In this document: one piece after another, positions 25,982 to 35,058 of the stretch
Layout: each line of letters begins with the position of its first letter
How positions within the stretch are numbered: the stretch's first letter is position 1
DNA from: Planotetraspora silvatica
GTDB lineage: Bacteria > Actinomycetota > Actinomycetes > Streptosporangiales > Streptosporangiaceae
Reading direction: 5' to 3'
NCBI RefSeq assembly: GCF_016863315.1
Contig: NZ_BOOQ01000002.1
Span: 310,001 to 374,000, forward strand
DNA length: 64,000 bases
The notes under the pieces: generated by a model
Databases searched by the model: none
What the model saw: the letters and a program-made list of their open reading frames with translations, nothing else
Told to the model about the DNA's origin: nothing
Position numbers and translations under genes: made by a program

Positions 25982-26230
25982 ATGTCGATGGAAGAAGCCA
26001 ACAACCTGGTCCGGTCCTGGAAGGACCCCGACTTCCGAGACGGCGCCGCGGCACACCCCGCCGGTGACATCGACTTCGGCATCGTCGGAGGCGAGAGCGA
26101 CACGAGCGGTCCCTGCATCGGCGGGCTGACCCTGCTGGCGAGCTGCTTGCCGATCTGCGACGGCACGCTCTGGAACGGCACCTGCGCGCTGTCCCAGTGC
26201 AAGCCTCACATCGAACCCATCTGGGCCTGA
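25982..26230 (+). CDS. lanA: class II lanthipeptide precursor, mersacidin-type leader
   Basis: 82 residues. The leader (1-37) carries the mersacidin-family marks LVRSWKDPDFR and HPAG and ends IVGG, the double-glycine site for the LanT peptidase. The predicted core, residues 38-82, starts ESDTSGPCIGG and ends KPHIEPIWA; it has Cys at 45, 55, 59, 68 and 73 and Ser/Thr at 39, 41, 42, 50, 54, 62, 67 and 71, so up to five thioether rings are possible. An AAGGA site lies 8 bases before the ATG. The gene is last in the lanM-lanT-lanA order. I do not recognise the core as any known lantibiotic. Confidence 0.92.
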   Translation: MSMEEANNLVRSWKDPDFRDGAAAHPAGDIDFGIVGGESDTSGPCIGGLTLLASCLPICDGTLWNGTCALSQCKPHIEPIWA

Positions 26231-26251
26231 CCTGTCGAGCACGTGAAACCC

Positions 26252-26278
26252 GCGGGTGGCGGCCCGGCCGTCACCCGC
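26252..26278. terminator. terminator hairpin between lanA and the LuxR-type regulator
   Basis: GCGGGTGGCGG pairs with CCGTCACCCGC through an 11-bp stem (one G-T pair) and a 5-base loop. It lies between two converging genes and can serve both. Confidence 0.75.
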
Positions 26279-26293
26279 TTGGGTGCCAGGGGT

Positions 26294-29134
26294 TCACCCC
26301 GAGGACTCGGCCAGGCGGTGGGCCAGCGCCGTGCGCGTGCTCACCCCGAGTTTCTGGAACACCTTGGCCAGGTGCGTCTCCACCGTGCGGGGGCTGAGGA
26401 ACAGACGCTCGGCGATCTGCCGGTTGGTCAGCCCCTGGGTGGCGAGTTCGGCAATCTCCCGCTCTCTGCCCGACAGGCCCGCGGGCTGCGACCCGCGTTT
26501 CCCCCGGGCCCCCGCGCGGCGCTGCTCACGCCCGACCTGCCGGGCCAGCCATGACGCCCCGCAATCGGTGAACAGCTCCCTGGCCGCCCCGAGGTGACGC
26601 TGGGCGGCACGGCTGTCGCCCAGCCGCGAGGTGAGCTCCGCCAGGAGCATCCATGCCAGTCCCTCGTCGATCGGCAGTGACTCGGCCGCGAAGCAGTTCA
26701 CCGCGTTCCGCGCGGCGGCCGCCCCGGCTGCGTGGTCACCGCGGGCCTGCGCGATGACCGCCCGGGCGCGGGCCACGGAGCCGAGCTGCGCCCGCGGCGC
26801 GCCTCTCTCCGCTACGGCCGCGGCGCGCGCGTACCATTCCCAGCCGGTCTTCAGGTCGCCGCAGGCGACCTCGGCCTGTGATCTCAGCGCGTACACCGAC
26901 GGCGCGTGCGGCCCGAGATCGCCGGTGCCGGATCCGGAGCCGGAACCGGGCCGTCCCGCGAGCAGGGCCCGGCATCCGTCCGGGTCGCCCGCGAGGAAAC
27001 GCGCCTCCGCCATGGCCTGGTCGGCGATGTCGCGCCACCACACCGAGCGCAGGGTGTGGCCGTCCCGCGCGTCCGCGATCGCCGGCAGTGCCGCGACAGG
27101 GCCTTCCCGCCACAACAGGGGAAGCGACTTGACCGCCTGAACGAACGTGCGCAGCTCCGCACTGTCCAGATGCCGGGCGATCTCCTCACCGTCCTCGGCG
27201 TCGGCGAGGGCCTGGGACGCCATGCCCAGCCGCGCGTGGACGACCGAACGCACCACGTAGAGCTGGGGCACGACATCGTCGTGGCCGTACCGGCGGGCGG
27301 TGCGGAGCCCGCGTTCCACATGACGCAGCGCGTCGCGGTGTTCGTCGACCAGGAACTCGCCCCAGGCGAGCACCGCCATGATGTCCAGGTCGTCGCACAG
27401 CTCCAGGTCGTTCAGTGCGTCGGCGGCCCGCCGTGCCTCCTCCAGCCGGGTCAGCCCTCGGCCGAATCGGCACCGGTAGAGCTCGGCGAGCGCCGTCATC
27501 GCGGTCGCGACGGCCGAGAGGCCGGGGCGGCTGCCGGGGCCGGCGCACCGCAACGCCTCCGCGGCGTTCTCGGCTCCCGCCCTCCAGTCGCCGCCGAGCA
27601 TGTCGACGGCCGCGAGCTCGACCAGCAGCCCGACCCGCGCACGCGGCCCGGCGCCGGCCGTCCTGTCCAGCTCCGCGCTGAGCAGGGCTCTGGCCTCGGG
27701 CAACCGCCCGAGGGCCCGCTCGGCCGCTCCGAGGCATTCCAGGGCGGCGTAACGGCTGGGACCGTCACCCGCGACCAGTTCGTGGAGGATGGCCCTGCCC
27801 TCGTTGAACCGGCCGGACGCGTTGAGCGCCTTGGCCAGGGCCAGCCGCAGGTGGCACCTGCGCTCCGCGTTCCCCGGGTCGTCGGGCAACGCCCACAGGG
27901 CTGCCCGCAGCCACCGGGCCGCGGCCGCGGGGGCGACGCTCAGCGACTCCAGGGCCGCCGTCGCGAGGAGCCGCGAACCGTCGAGGTCGCCGGGGAATAT
28001 CCCGTGGCGGAGGTGCTCCGCGCGCAGGGACAGCGGCGCGTTCTGCCCGGCCAGATGACCGGCCGCGCGGTGATGGGCCGCCGTCCGCCAGGAGTGCCCG
28101 GTCATGCGGTACGCGGCGGCGCGGACGAGGGGATGGCGGAACAGGAGCCGTCCGTCCGAGGCTCGCAGGACGTCCCGCGCGACGAGCTCGTCCAGTGCCC
28201 CCCTGACCTCGTCCTCCGTCATCTCGGCGACCACGGCGACCAGCGCGGAATCGAGAGGCTCGCCGACCACGGACGCGGCCTGGACGACCGTGGCGAGTGG
28301 CGCCCTGAGCGTGGCCAGCTCTCTGGCGATCAGGGCGCCGAGACCGACTCGGGCGCCGTCCGCGACGGCCGCCACGTCACTCAGCTGGTCGACCGCGCGC
28401 GGAGGCAACTGGCCGAGGATCTCCAGGTAGAGCGGGTTGCCCCGGCCGATCTCGTACAGCCTGCGCCCAGCGGCGGGCGACGTGCCCGGCATCAGCGATC
28501 TCGCGTCCTCGAGTGACAGCGGGCCCAGCGACATGGGGAACACGGGTGCGACGGACGCGGCGAGCGAGCGGTCCAGCATCGTGGGGAGGCGGCCGGTGCG
28601 GACGCTGATCACGACGACGGTCGAGCGGGCCGGATGCCGCACCAGGTAGTCGATCAGCTCCGCGGACGCCGCGTCGGCCCAGTGGACGTCGTCCAGCAGC
28701 AGAAGGAGCCCGGAACGCGCCGCGGCCGCCTCCACCAGAGCGCGGGACCGGCGGTGCGTCCGATGCCGCTCCACCCCCGTCACCGCGGCGGCCGGCGTGC
28801 GCGCGGCCAGCCGCGCTCGCAGCCGGTCGGCGTGGGGGGCCAGTTCCGGGCGCATCTCCGCGTCGTCCAGCGCGTCGACGAGCAGGGCCCACGGTATGCC
28901 GCTCGCCATCTCCGTGGCCCTCCCCGACAGGGCGGGTACGCCGTGATGCTCGGCCGCGGCGGCGAAGGCGGACAACAACCGGGACTTCCCGATGCCCGGC
29001 TCTCCGCTCACCAGCACGAAGGCCGCGGCGGGGCCGCCCGCGAGCAGGGTCCGCAGCCGCGCCACTTCGGCCTCACGGCCTGGCGGCGCCCCGACGCTCG
29101 TCCCTGAGGCTCGGTCGTCGGCCCGCCGGATCAT
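26294..29134 (-). CDS. large ATP-binding LuxR-family (LAL) transcriptional regulator
   Basis: 946 residues. The N-terminal AAA-type ATPase has Walker A GEPGIGKSRLL (about 47-57) and Walker B LLLLLDDVHWAD (about 145-156); the middle is a long helical TPR-like array; the C-terminus is a LuxR/GerE helix-turn-helix, SGREREIAELATQGLTNRQI then RTVETHLAKVFQKLGV. LAL proteins usually activate antibiotic or catabolic gene clusters. The start at ATG 29134 is backed by GGAG 8 bases upstream. It converges on lanA and is the best candidate for the cluster-linked activator, though its position alone does not prove this. A TetR gene lies 63 bases upstream on the same strand. Confidence 0.9.
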   Translation of the reverse strand: MIRRADDRASGTSVGAPPGREAEVARLRTLLAGGPAAAFVLVSGEPGIGKSRLLSAFAAAAEHHGVPALSGRATEMASGIPWALLVDALDDAEMRPELAPHADRLRARLAARTPAAAVTGVERHRTHRRSRALVEAAAARSGLLLLLDDVHWADAASAELIDYLVRHPARSTVVVISVRTGRLPTMLDRSLAASVAPVFPMSLGPLSLEDARSLMPGTSPAAGRRLYEIGRGNPLYLEILGQLPPRAVDQLSDVAAVADGARVGLGALIARELATLRAPLATVVQAASVVGEPLDSALVAVVAEMTEDEVRGALDELVARDVLRASDGRLLFRHPLVRAAAYRMTGHSWRTAAHHRAAGHLAGQNAPLSLRAEHLRHGIFPGDLDGSRLLATAALESLSVAPAAAARWLRAALWALPDDPGNAERRCHLRLALAKALNASGRFNEGRAILHELVAGDGPSRYAALECLGAAERALGRLPEARALLSAELDRTAGAGPRARVGLLVELAAVDMLGGDWRAGAENAAEALRCAGPGSRPGLSAVATAMTALAELYRCRFGRGLTRLEEARRAADALNDLELCDDLDIMAVLAWGEFLVDEHRDALRHVERGLRTARRYGHDDVVPQLYVVRSVVHARLGMASQALADAEDGEEIARHLDSAELRTFVQAVKSLPLLWREGPVAALPAIADARDGHTLRSVWWRDIADQAMAEARFLAGDPDGCRALLAGRPGSGSGSGTGDLGPHAPSVYALRSQAEVACGDLKTGWEWYARAAAVAERGAPRAQLGSVARARAVIAQARGDHAAGAAAARNAVNCFAAESLPIDEGLAWMLLAELTSRLGDSRAAQRHLGAARELFTDCGASWLARQVGREQRRAGARGKRGSQPAGLSGREREIAELATQGLTNRQIAERLFLSPRTVETHLAKVFQKLGVSTRTALAHRLAESSG

Positions 29135-29197
29135 CGCTGGGTCTCCATGCGTGGTGGGTGGCGAAGATGCTCCCTCGCCACGTGGCACCGCGGCGGG

Positions 29198-29851
29198 TCA
29201 CCCCCCGGCTTCGGCGGCTCGCATACGGCCGACGGGCGGCGGGTCGTCCTGGATGAGCGCGGACTCCGGAGCGGGGAGCCCGTACATGTCATGCACGCGG
29301 CGGCGCACGCGTTCCAGGGGGTACTGGTCCTGGTAGACGGCGGCTTTGAAGATCACGCCTTCCAGGACGCTGCGGAACAGCACTTCCTCCAGGGCCGGGT
29401 CGTCCGCACCCCGGGCGGCGAAGATTCCGCGCAGGCCGTCCTCCAAGTCGGCGACCTGGTCTTCCTTCCTGGCCTCCGCGCGGGCGAAGAGCGGATGCGT
29501 GGAAGGGTGGATCACCAGACTGAGCGTCATCCGCTGTATGGGGAGGGTCTGGGCGACGGTGAGCAGGACACCGTCGATGATCGCCGCCAGACGCTCGTCG
29601 GGCGTGCCCGTCACATCCAGGATGGCGGTCACACTGTCGATGTAACGGTCGAGGAGATTGTCCACGAGATTCTGCTTGCCTGGGAAGTAGTAGGTGATCA
29701 GGCCACGAGAGACCCCGGCGCGGGCGGTGATGTCCGAGATCGTGGCGTTGTGGTAGCCCTTCTCGGTGAAGACCTCCAGCGCGGCGGCGAGGATCCTTTC
29801 CCGCGATTGCTCGCGCATCTCTTCGTTGGCCTGTGCCGATCGTGGCGACAC
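29198..29851 (-). CDS. TetR-family transcriptional regulator
   Basis: N-terminal TetR helix-turn-helix: RERILAAALEVFTEKGYHNA then ISDITARAGVSRGLITYYF (about residues 17-55), followed by a ligand-binding helical domain ending around MYGLPAPE. GTG 29851 is preferred (GAGG 9 bases upstream) over GTG 29866; both are in frame. It could form a transcript with the LAL gene, since only 63 bases separate them. Its ligand and targets are unknown; the nearest candidates are the lanthipeptide cluster and itself. Confidence 0.85.
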   Translation of the reverse strand: MSPRSAQANEEMREQSRERILAAALEVFTEKGYHNATISDITARAGVSRGLITYYFPGKQNLVDNLLDRYIDSVTAILDVTGTPDERLAAIIDGVLLTVAQTLPIQRMTLSLVIHPSTHPLFARAEARKEDQVADLEDGLRGIFAARGADDPALEEVLFRSVLEGVIFKAAVYQDQYPLERVRRRVHDMYGLPAPESALIQDDPPPVGRMRAAEAGG

Positions 29852-30001
29852 CCTTGTCCACCTCACTGGCTCGCGTCATGGCTCATCTGAGGCGGTGGCC
29901 GCCCCGAAGCCATTCTCGCGCGAGCCGCCCTGTCGGTGGCTCGGTGGCTTGTGATCGCGCATGTACCTTCGTTCGCCGCGCTGACGGAAAGTCAGAGGGT
30001 G

Positions 30002-30048
30002 CCTCGTGACGAGGTTGACTGTACATGCATCCAATGAAAAATGATCAA
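30002..30048 (-). promoter_or_regulatory. candidate promoter with palindromic operator for the TetR gene
   Basis: Read on the minus strand, TTGATC (30048-30043) and TACAGT (30023-30018) are 19 bases apart, and the palindrome CCTCG-TGA-CGAGG (30002-30014) would cover the start of transcription. This places a 150-base leader before the TetR start. The region is clearly richer in A/T than its surroundings. The 29867-30141 gap otherwise holds only a doubtful 28-codon frame (29876-29962). Confidence 0.4.
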
Positions 30049-30092
30049 CTGCGGGATGAACATCACAGCGGGGTCCCGTACGGCACGGCGAA

Positions 30093-30128
30093 ACGGCCGC
30101 CCTCCCCCACACGGGAGAAGACGGCCGT
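30093..30128 (-). terminator. terminator hairpin after the membrane-protein gene
   Basis: ACGGCCG (30093-30099) pairs with CGGCCGT (30122-30128) and TCCC with GGGA inside. It lies 14 bases beyond the stop of the minus-strand gene at 30142. Confidence 0.65.
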
Positions 30129-30141
30129 CAGGCGGGATGAC

Positions 30142-31635
30142 CTACTGCTTGGTGGAGCCTGTGACGCGGGACTTGAGGCCGGTGACGCGCCGGAACATGT
30201 CCCACCAGAAGGGGGCTCCGAAGAGGACGGCCACCAGGGTGAGGAGGAATCCGGGCCAGTGGCCCGGCGACGAGAGACGGTCCCACCAGCCGCCGCCGTG
30301 CCACTCCCACTGCGGACTGGCGTCGCCGCTGCTCATGGTCACGCTCACCGGAGCGTTCGTGAAGATCTTGACGAAGGCCGGGGTGCTCAGCACGTCGGTC
30401 ACGCACGTGTAGGTGTCCTGGCCCGGCGCGCACTGGTCCTGGAAGGGCTTGAGGGCGTCCTCCCCCGACTGGGCGAAGGCCGTCACCGCGCTCCGGTAGG
30501 CGTTGTCGTTGAGCAGCGTCTTGCCGTACTCGAGGGCGTCCATGCTGAACACGAGCGTCACGATCAGCGAGAGCAGCGCGACCACCCAGCGGACGTAACG
30601 CTTGTAGAGCATGGAGAGCCGCTGCATCTCGCCGTCGAACCACTCCTCGACGCCGCGGCGGAAGGCCTCCATGTCGTCGTTCGCCTTGTCCCACACGGCC
30701 TTGAGCGGCCGGTAGAGGGGGCTCTTGAGCTGGTCGAGGTCGCGCATCAGCGGCTCGACGCCGCCGTGCTCGGTGGCGATCTCCATGAGCGCAACGGCGA
30801 AGCGCGCCGGCGGGATGTCGGCGATGCTGGTCTTGCCACGCCTAGAGTGGTCGATCTCCTGAAGCCGCTCGTGGAGCAACTCGGCCATCGACTTGCCCTC
30901 GCCGGGTGGCACCACCTCGGTGGGCGGCTCGGCGGCCGACTCGGAGATCGCCTCGGCGGTCGTGGCGACGCCCTCCTGCCCCGGCTCCGCCGCCGACGCC
31001 CGCTCCTCGTCGTCGGCCTGGTCGGCCCCGTGCGCGGGATCCGCGGGGTCGATCTCGGCGGTGACGCCGCCGTCGCCGGCGCCGTCCGCCGGCACGGCCT
31101 GCGCGGGGCCGGCCGCAGGCGGGGCGGCACCCGCCGGTGCGCCCGCGGGAACGGGATCCGGCTGGACGGCCTGACCGGCGTTCGCGGCGGGGACGGCCTG
31201 TTCGGCGGCGACCGAGTCAGGCGCGGCGGCGAGCGGCGGGCTCACGGAAGGCGCGGGCAGCGGGCTGAAGGCGGGCCTCGGGTCCGCGCCGAAGGGCAGC
31301 TTGGCGAACACGCCGAGCACCGTCGCGGGCAGCCGGGAACGTCCCTCGCTCGACGGCGGCAGCAGGTCGATCAGCGGGGCCCGCAGCCTGCGCCCGAGGC
31401 CCTTCAGCATGTCGAGCAGCCGCTCCAGCATCCGGATGAAGAGCGAGGCCTGCTTCCCGGTCTCGGCACCGTCGAGCGTGTCGCGAAGGTAGGCCCATAA
31501 GAACTTGCTGCGAATTCCGAGCAGCCTGACGATGCCCTCGTTGAGTCCGCTGACCAGTAGCGACAACAACAGGAAGGCGAGAATGAGACCGATTGCCAGG
31601 TCTACGTAATACGAGATCAATGAGATCACCCGCAC
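30142..31635 (-). CDS. large membrane protein of unknown function
   Basis: 497 residues. One N-terminal helix (LAIGLILAFLLLSLLVSGLN, about 13-33) followed by EGIVRLLGIRSKFL resembles the opening of a widespread but uncharacterised family of bacterial membrane proteins. Residues ~115-240 form a long Ala/Pro/Asp/Glu-rich linker with little structure; then a helical domain (IADIPPARFAVALMEIATEH) and two more transmembrane segments around 350-370 and 455-475, with an exported loop containing two Cys (QCAPGQDTYTC) between them. GTG at 31635, or 31629, starts it. No partner gene is obvious; glnE lies 186 bases upstream with nothing seen between. Confidence 0.7.
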   Translation of the reverse strand: MRVISLISYYVDLAIGLILAFLLLSLLVSGLNEGIVRLLGIRSKFLWAYLRDTLDGAETGKQASLFIRMLERLLDMLKGLGRRLRAPLIDLLPPSSEGRSRLPATVLGVFAKLPFGADPRPAFSPLPAPSVSPPLAAAPDSVAAEQAVPAANAGQAVQPDPVPAGAPAGAAPPAAGPAQAVPADGAGDGGVTAEIDPADPAHGADQADDEERASAAEPGQEGVATTAEAISESAAEPPTEVVPPGEGKSMAELLHERLQEIDHSRRGKTSIADIPPARFAVALMEIATEHGGVEPLMRDLDQLKSPLYRPLKAVWDKANDDMEAFRRGVEEWFDGEMQRLSMLYKRYVRWVVALLSLIVTLVFSMDALEYGKTLLNDNAYRSAVTAFAQSGEDALKPFQDQCAPGQDTYTCVTDVLSTPAFVKIFTNAPVSVTMSSGDASPQWEWHGGGWWDRLSSPGHWPGFLLTLVAVLFGAPFWWDMFRRVTGLKSRVTGSTKQ

Positions 31636-31821
31636 CGTTGATACACCGTGGCAACCGCTGGGCGCAACGCTTCAGATAATCACGATCTGGCCCATGAAGC
31701 CCTACGGCCACAGGGGTTCGCCGCAAATATGACGAATCGTCCGGCGGGCGCGCGAACACCTCGTGACGATTTCCCGAAAAATGCGTATTGGAGAAAGACT
31801 TATGTGGCGGATCGCGGCTAA

Positions 31822-34800
31822 TCAGTCCTCGTACAGCAGGCGTTCGGCGACGACCCTCGCTCTGCGGGTGACGCGGCGATAGTCGTCGATGAAGTCCTCG
31901 GATCCGTCGGGCGGGTATCCGAGCGCCCGGGAGATCAGGGCACGCTCCTTGACGAGCCCGGGAATGCTGTCGGCCGCTCGCCCGCGCACCAGCATGATGG
32001 CGTCGCGGACGCGTGAGGCGAATCGCCACGCCTCGCCGAGCACGGCCTCGTCCGCCTGCTCCAGCAGGCCCTCCGCGACCGCCGCCCGCAGCGCGCCGAC
32101 GGTCCGCGTCGTCCGCAGGGCCGGTACGGCGCCCGCGTGCCTGAGCTGGATGAGCTGGGCCACCCACTCGACATCGGTGAGCCCGCCCCTGCCGAGCTTG
32201 GTGTGGAGGGTCGGGTCGGCACCCCTGGGCAGCCGCTCGGCCTCCATCCGGGCCTTGAGCTTGCGCATCTCCCTGACCGCCTCCGGGGAGATGCCCTCCG
32301 GCGAGTACCGCAGCGGATCGATGAGATCCATGAACTCGGCCCCGAGGTCGGCGTCCCCGGCGCAGAACCTGGCCCGCATGAGGGCCTGCGCCTCCCAATG
32401 GGACGACCAGCGCTCGTAGTAGGCCCGGTAGGAGGCGATCGTGCGGACCAGCGGCCCCTGCCGTCCCTCCGGCCGGAGGCCGGCGTCGATCTGGAGCGGC
32501 GGATCGGGGGCGGGCTGGGCGAGCAGCCTGCGCATCTCCTCGGCCACCGTCTGGGCCGCGATCGTGGCGTCGCGTTCGGAGACCCCCGGTCGCGGCGCGT
32601 GGACGAACATCACGTCGGCGTCGCTGGCGTACGAGCTCTCCATCCCGCCCAGCCGGCCCATCGCGATCACCGAGAGCCGGGTGGGGAAGTCCTCCCGCCT
32701 CCCCCGGCAGACCTTGTTGATGGTCGCGTCCAGGGCGGCCTGAACGGTCACGTCGTTCAGGGACGACAGCGCCCGGCCGACCTCCTCGATGTCGATCAGC
32801 CCGAACAGGTCGGCGCACGCCGTACGCAACAGTTCCTTGCGGCGCAGCGCGCGGATGGCGGTGACGGCGGTCTCGGCCTCGGCGCCGTGGCGGTTGACGG
32901 CGGCCGCCGCCTCCCCCGCCAGCGTCGACACGGGCCGTACGGCGAGCTCGCTGGTCTCGCCGAGCATCCCGACCGCTTCGGGGGCGTGGAGCAGCAGCCC
33001 GGTGACGTAGCGGCTGGTCCCGAGGACCCGGGCGAGCCGCTCCGCCACGGCGGTCTCGTCCCGGAGCAGCCGCAGGTACCAGGGCGTGCTCCCGAGCTTG
33101 TCGCTGACCTGCCGGAAGCCGAGGAGGCCGGCGTCCGGGTCGGGGGCGTCGGCGAACCAGCCGAGCATGACCGGCAACAACGTGCGCTGGATGGCCGCCC
33201 GCCGGGAGACGCCACTGGTCAGCCCGGCGATGTGGCGCAGCGCGCCGTCCGGATCGGCGTAGCCGAGGGCTTCGAGCCGAGCCTGCGCGGCGGCGGTCGA
33301 CAGGCGAGCCTCGGATTCGGGCAGGCGGGCGACGGCCTGCAGGAGCGGCCGGTAGAACAACTTCTCGTGCAGCCGCCGCACCTCGAGCGCGTGCCGCTTC
33401 CAGGTCGTGGTGAACTCTCCGACCGGGTCGGTGGTCATGCCGAGGCCCCGGCCGATCCTGCGGAGGTCCGCGGTGTCGGAGGGCACCACGTGTGTACGGC
33501 GCAGCCGATAGAGCTGGATCATGTGCTCGACCTGGCGGAGGAAGGTGTACGCCTCGGCCAGGGCCTTGGCGTCGTCGCGTCCGACGAATCCGCCTCTGGA
33601 CAGGGCGGCCAGGGCGGAGAGCGTCGCGCGGCGCCGGAGCAGGGGCTCAGAACGGCCGTGCACGAGCTGGAGCAGCTGCACGGCGAACTCGATGTCCCGC
33701 AGGCCTCCCGGCCCGAGCTTGATCTGCCGCTCCGCCTCGCTCGCCCGGACGTGGGCCTCGACGCGGCGGCGCATCGCCTGGACGTCCTCGACGAAGTGGG
33801 GACGTGCCGCGGCCTGCCACACCATCTCGTTGACGGCCGCGACGTACTCCTGCCCGAGCTCCAGATCACCCGCGATCGGCCTGGCCTTCAGCAGAGCCTG
33901 GAACTCCCAGGTCTTGGCCCATCGGCGGTAGTACACGAGGTGGCTGTCGAGGGTCCGCACGAGGGGACCCAGCTTCCCCTCGGGACGCAGACCCGCGTCC
34001 ACCTCCCAGAGGGATCCCTCCGGCGTGCTGGTCGAGCAGGCCTTCATCATCGCCTGGGCCAGCCGGGTGGCGGTCTGCAGCGCCTTGGTCTCGTCGACGC
34101 CCTCCCTGGGCTCCGCCACGAAGACGACGTCCACGTCGGAGATGTAGTTCAGCTCACGTGCGCCGCACTTGCCCATCCCGATCACGGCCAGCCGTACGTC
34201 GCCGGACTCGGGAGTCTCCGCCCTCGCGATGGCGAGGGCCGCGTCGAGGGCCGCGCCCGCCAGGTCGGCCAGCGCGGCGGCGGTCTCCGCGAGCGTCGCG
34301 TCCCCCGCCACGTCCCGTCCGGCGATGTGCAGGAGCCTGCTCCGGTAGGCCACGCGCAGCGCGTCCAGGGCGGCTCCCCTCTCACCGGGTCCGGCCCCGG
34401 GCGCCGACGGAACCGGGCCGTCGGCGATCGGTTCCGCGGCCTCCGGGTCGGCGCCGACGGCGAGCAGCAGCTCCTCCCGGAGCTCCTGGTCGCCAGGCCG
34501 TCCCTGCGCCTGGATGAACGGCAGGCAGCCGGGATGCCGGACGACATGGTCGCCGAGGGCGGCGCTCAGCCCGAACACGCCGGACAGTCTGCGGCGCAGC
34601 ACAGGGTCGTCCCTGAACGCGCCGAGCACGCTCGGGTCGCGCTCGACGAGACGCGACAGTGAACTCAGCGCGAGATCGGGGTCGGCCGCCGCCGCGAGGT
34701 CGTCGAGCAGGTCGAAGTCGCCGACGGCCTCGGGGCCGAGCGCGTCGAGCAGCCGCTCGGCCCTCGCTCCGTCGGCGAAGCCGAGGGCGGCCAGGCGGCC

Positions 34801-34833
34801 GGCTGTGGTCTGGATCCGGGGCGCCGTGTTCAC
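31822..34833 (-). CDS. glnE: glutamine synthetase adenylyltransferase / adenylyl-removing enzyme
   Basis: Adds or removes AMP on the tyrosine of GlnA to switch it off or on with nitrogen supply. 1003 residues hold two nucleotidyltransferase domains in tandem: the N-terminal one (de-adenylylase) with GMGKCGARELNYISDVDVV, and the C-terminal one (adenylylase) with AMGRLGGMESSYASDADVMF, each with the paired Asp that bind metal. The start is GTG 34833 (VNTAPRIQTTAGRLAALGF): GAGGAAGGA lies just upstream, and the frame extending to 34950 looks non-coding. Its substrate GlnA is encoded 16 kb away in the same window. Confidence 0.95.
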   Translation of the reverse strand: MNTAPRIQTTAGRLAALGFADGARAERLLDALGPEAVGDFDLLDDLAAAADPDLALSSLSRLVERDPSVLGAFRDDPVLRRRLSGVFGLSAALGDHVVRHPGCLPFIQAQGRPGDQELREELLLAVGADPEAAEPIADGPVPSAPGAGPGERGAALDALRVAYRSRLLHIAGRDVAGDATLAETAAALADLAGAALDAALAIARAETPESGDVRLAVIGMGKCGARELNYISDVDVVFVAEPREGVDETKALQTATRLAQAMMKACSTSTPEGSLWEVDAGLRPEGKLGPLVRTLDSHLVYYRRWAKTWEFQALLKARPIAGDLELGQEYVAAVNEMVWQAAARPHFVEDVQAMRRRVEAHVRASEAERQIKLGPGGLRDIEFAVQLLQLVHGRSEPLLRRRATLSALAALSRGGFVGRDDAKALAEAYTFLRQVEHMIQLYRLRRTHVVPSDTADLRRIGRGLGMTTDPVGEFTTTWKRHALEVRRLHEKLFYRPLLQAVARLPESEARLSTAAAQARLEALGYADPDGALRHIAGLTSGVSRRAAIQRTLLPVMLGWFADAPDPDAGLLGFRQVSDKLGSTPWYLRLLRDETAVAERLARVLGTSRYVTGLLLHAPEAVGMLGETSELAVRPVSTLAGEAAAAVNRHGAEAETAVTAIRALRRKELLRTACADLFGLIDIEEVGRALSSLNDVTVQAALDATINKVCRGRREDFPTRLSVIAMGRLGGMESSYASDADVMFVHAPRPGVSERDATIAAQTVAEEMRRLLAQPAPDPPLQIDAGLRPEGRQGPLVRTIASYRAYYERWSSHWEAQALMRARFCAGDADLGAEFMDLIDPLRYSPEGISPEAVREMRKLKARMEAERLPRGADPTLHTKLGRGGLTDVEWVAQLIQLRHAGAVPALRTTRTVGALRAAVAEGLLEQADEAVLGEAWRFASRVRDAIMLVRGRAADSIPGLVKERALISRALGYPPDGSEDFIDDYRRVTRRARVVAERLLYED

Positions 34834-35058
34834 CGTTCCTTCCTCGACACCGACGTCGATCACGCCGGCCTCCCGCGGTGGGCCTTTCCCGTAACGGTAC
34901 ACATGGGACGAAGGCCTCCCGCCTAGATCAGCCGCACTGGCACCGCGCACACGGTAACCCGTGAGCTTGTGCGTCGTCCTTAGCGGTTTCTCAGCGTAAT
35001 CAGCCCATCACGCGGATTGCACGCGCACTCGGAGCGTGTCCGCGGCGACGCGCTGAGC

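Noticed and set aside
29876-29962. 28-codon frame upstream of the TetR gene
   Set aside because: The AAGG site is too close to the ATG and the product is low complexity; left only as a remark.
30025-31500. 491-codon plus-strand frame opposite the membrane protein
   Set aside because: The minus strand has a clear membrane topology; this frame is Arg/Gly/His-rich noise.
31803-31880. Short plus-strand frame with GGAGA before ATG at the 3' end of glnE
   Set aside because: Lies antisense inside glnE coding sequence; composition follows the antisense frame.
32137-34662. 841-codon plus-strand frame opposite glnE
   Set aside because: Antisense shadow; GlnE on the other strand has both catalytic domains intact.
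34834-34950. N-terminal extension of glnE
   Set aside because: Precedes a good GAGGAAGGA site at the GTG and does not resemble GlnE N-termini.
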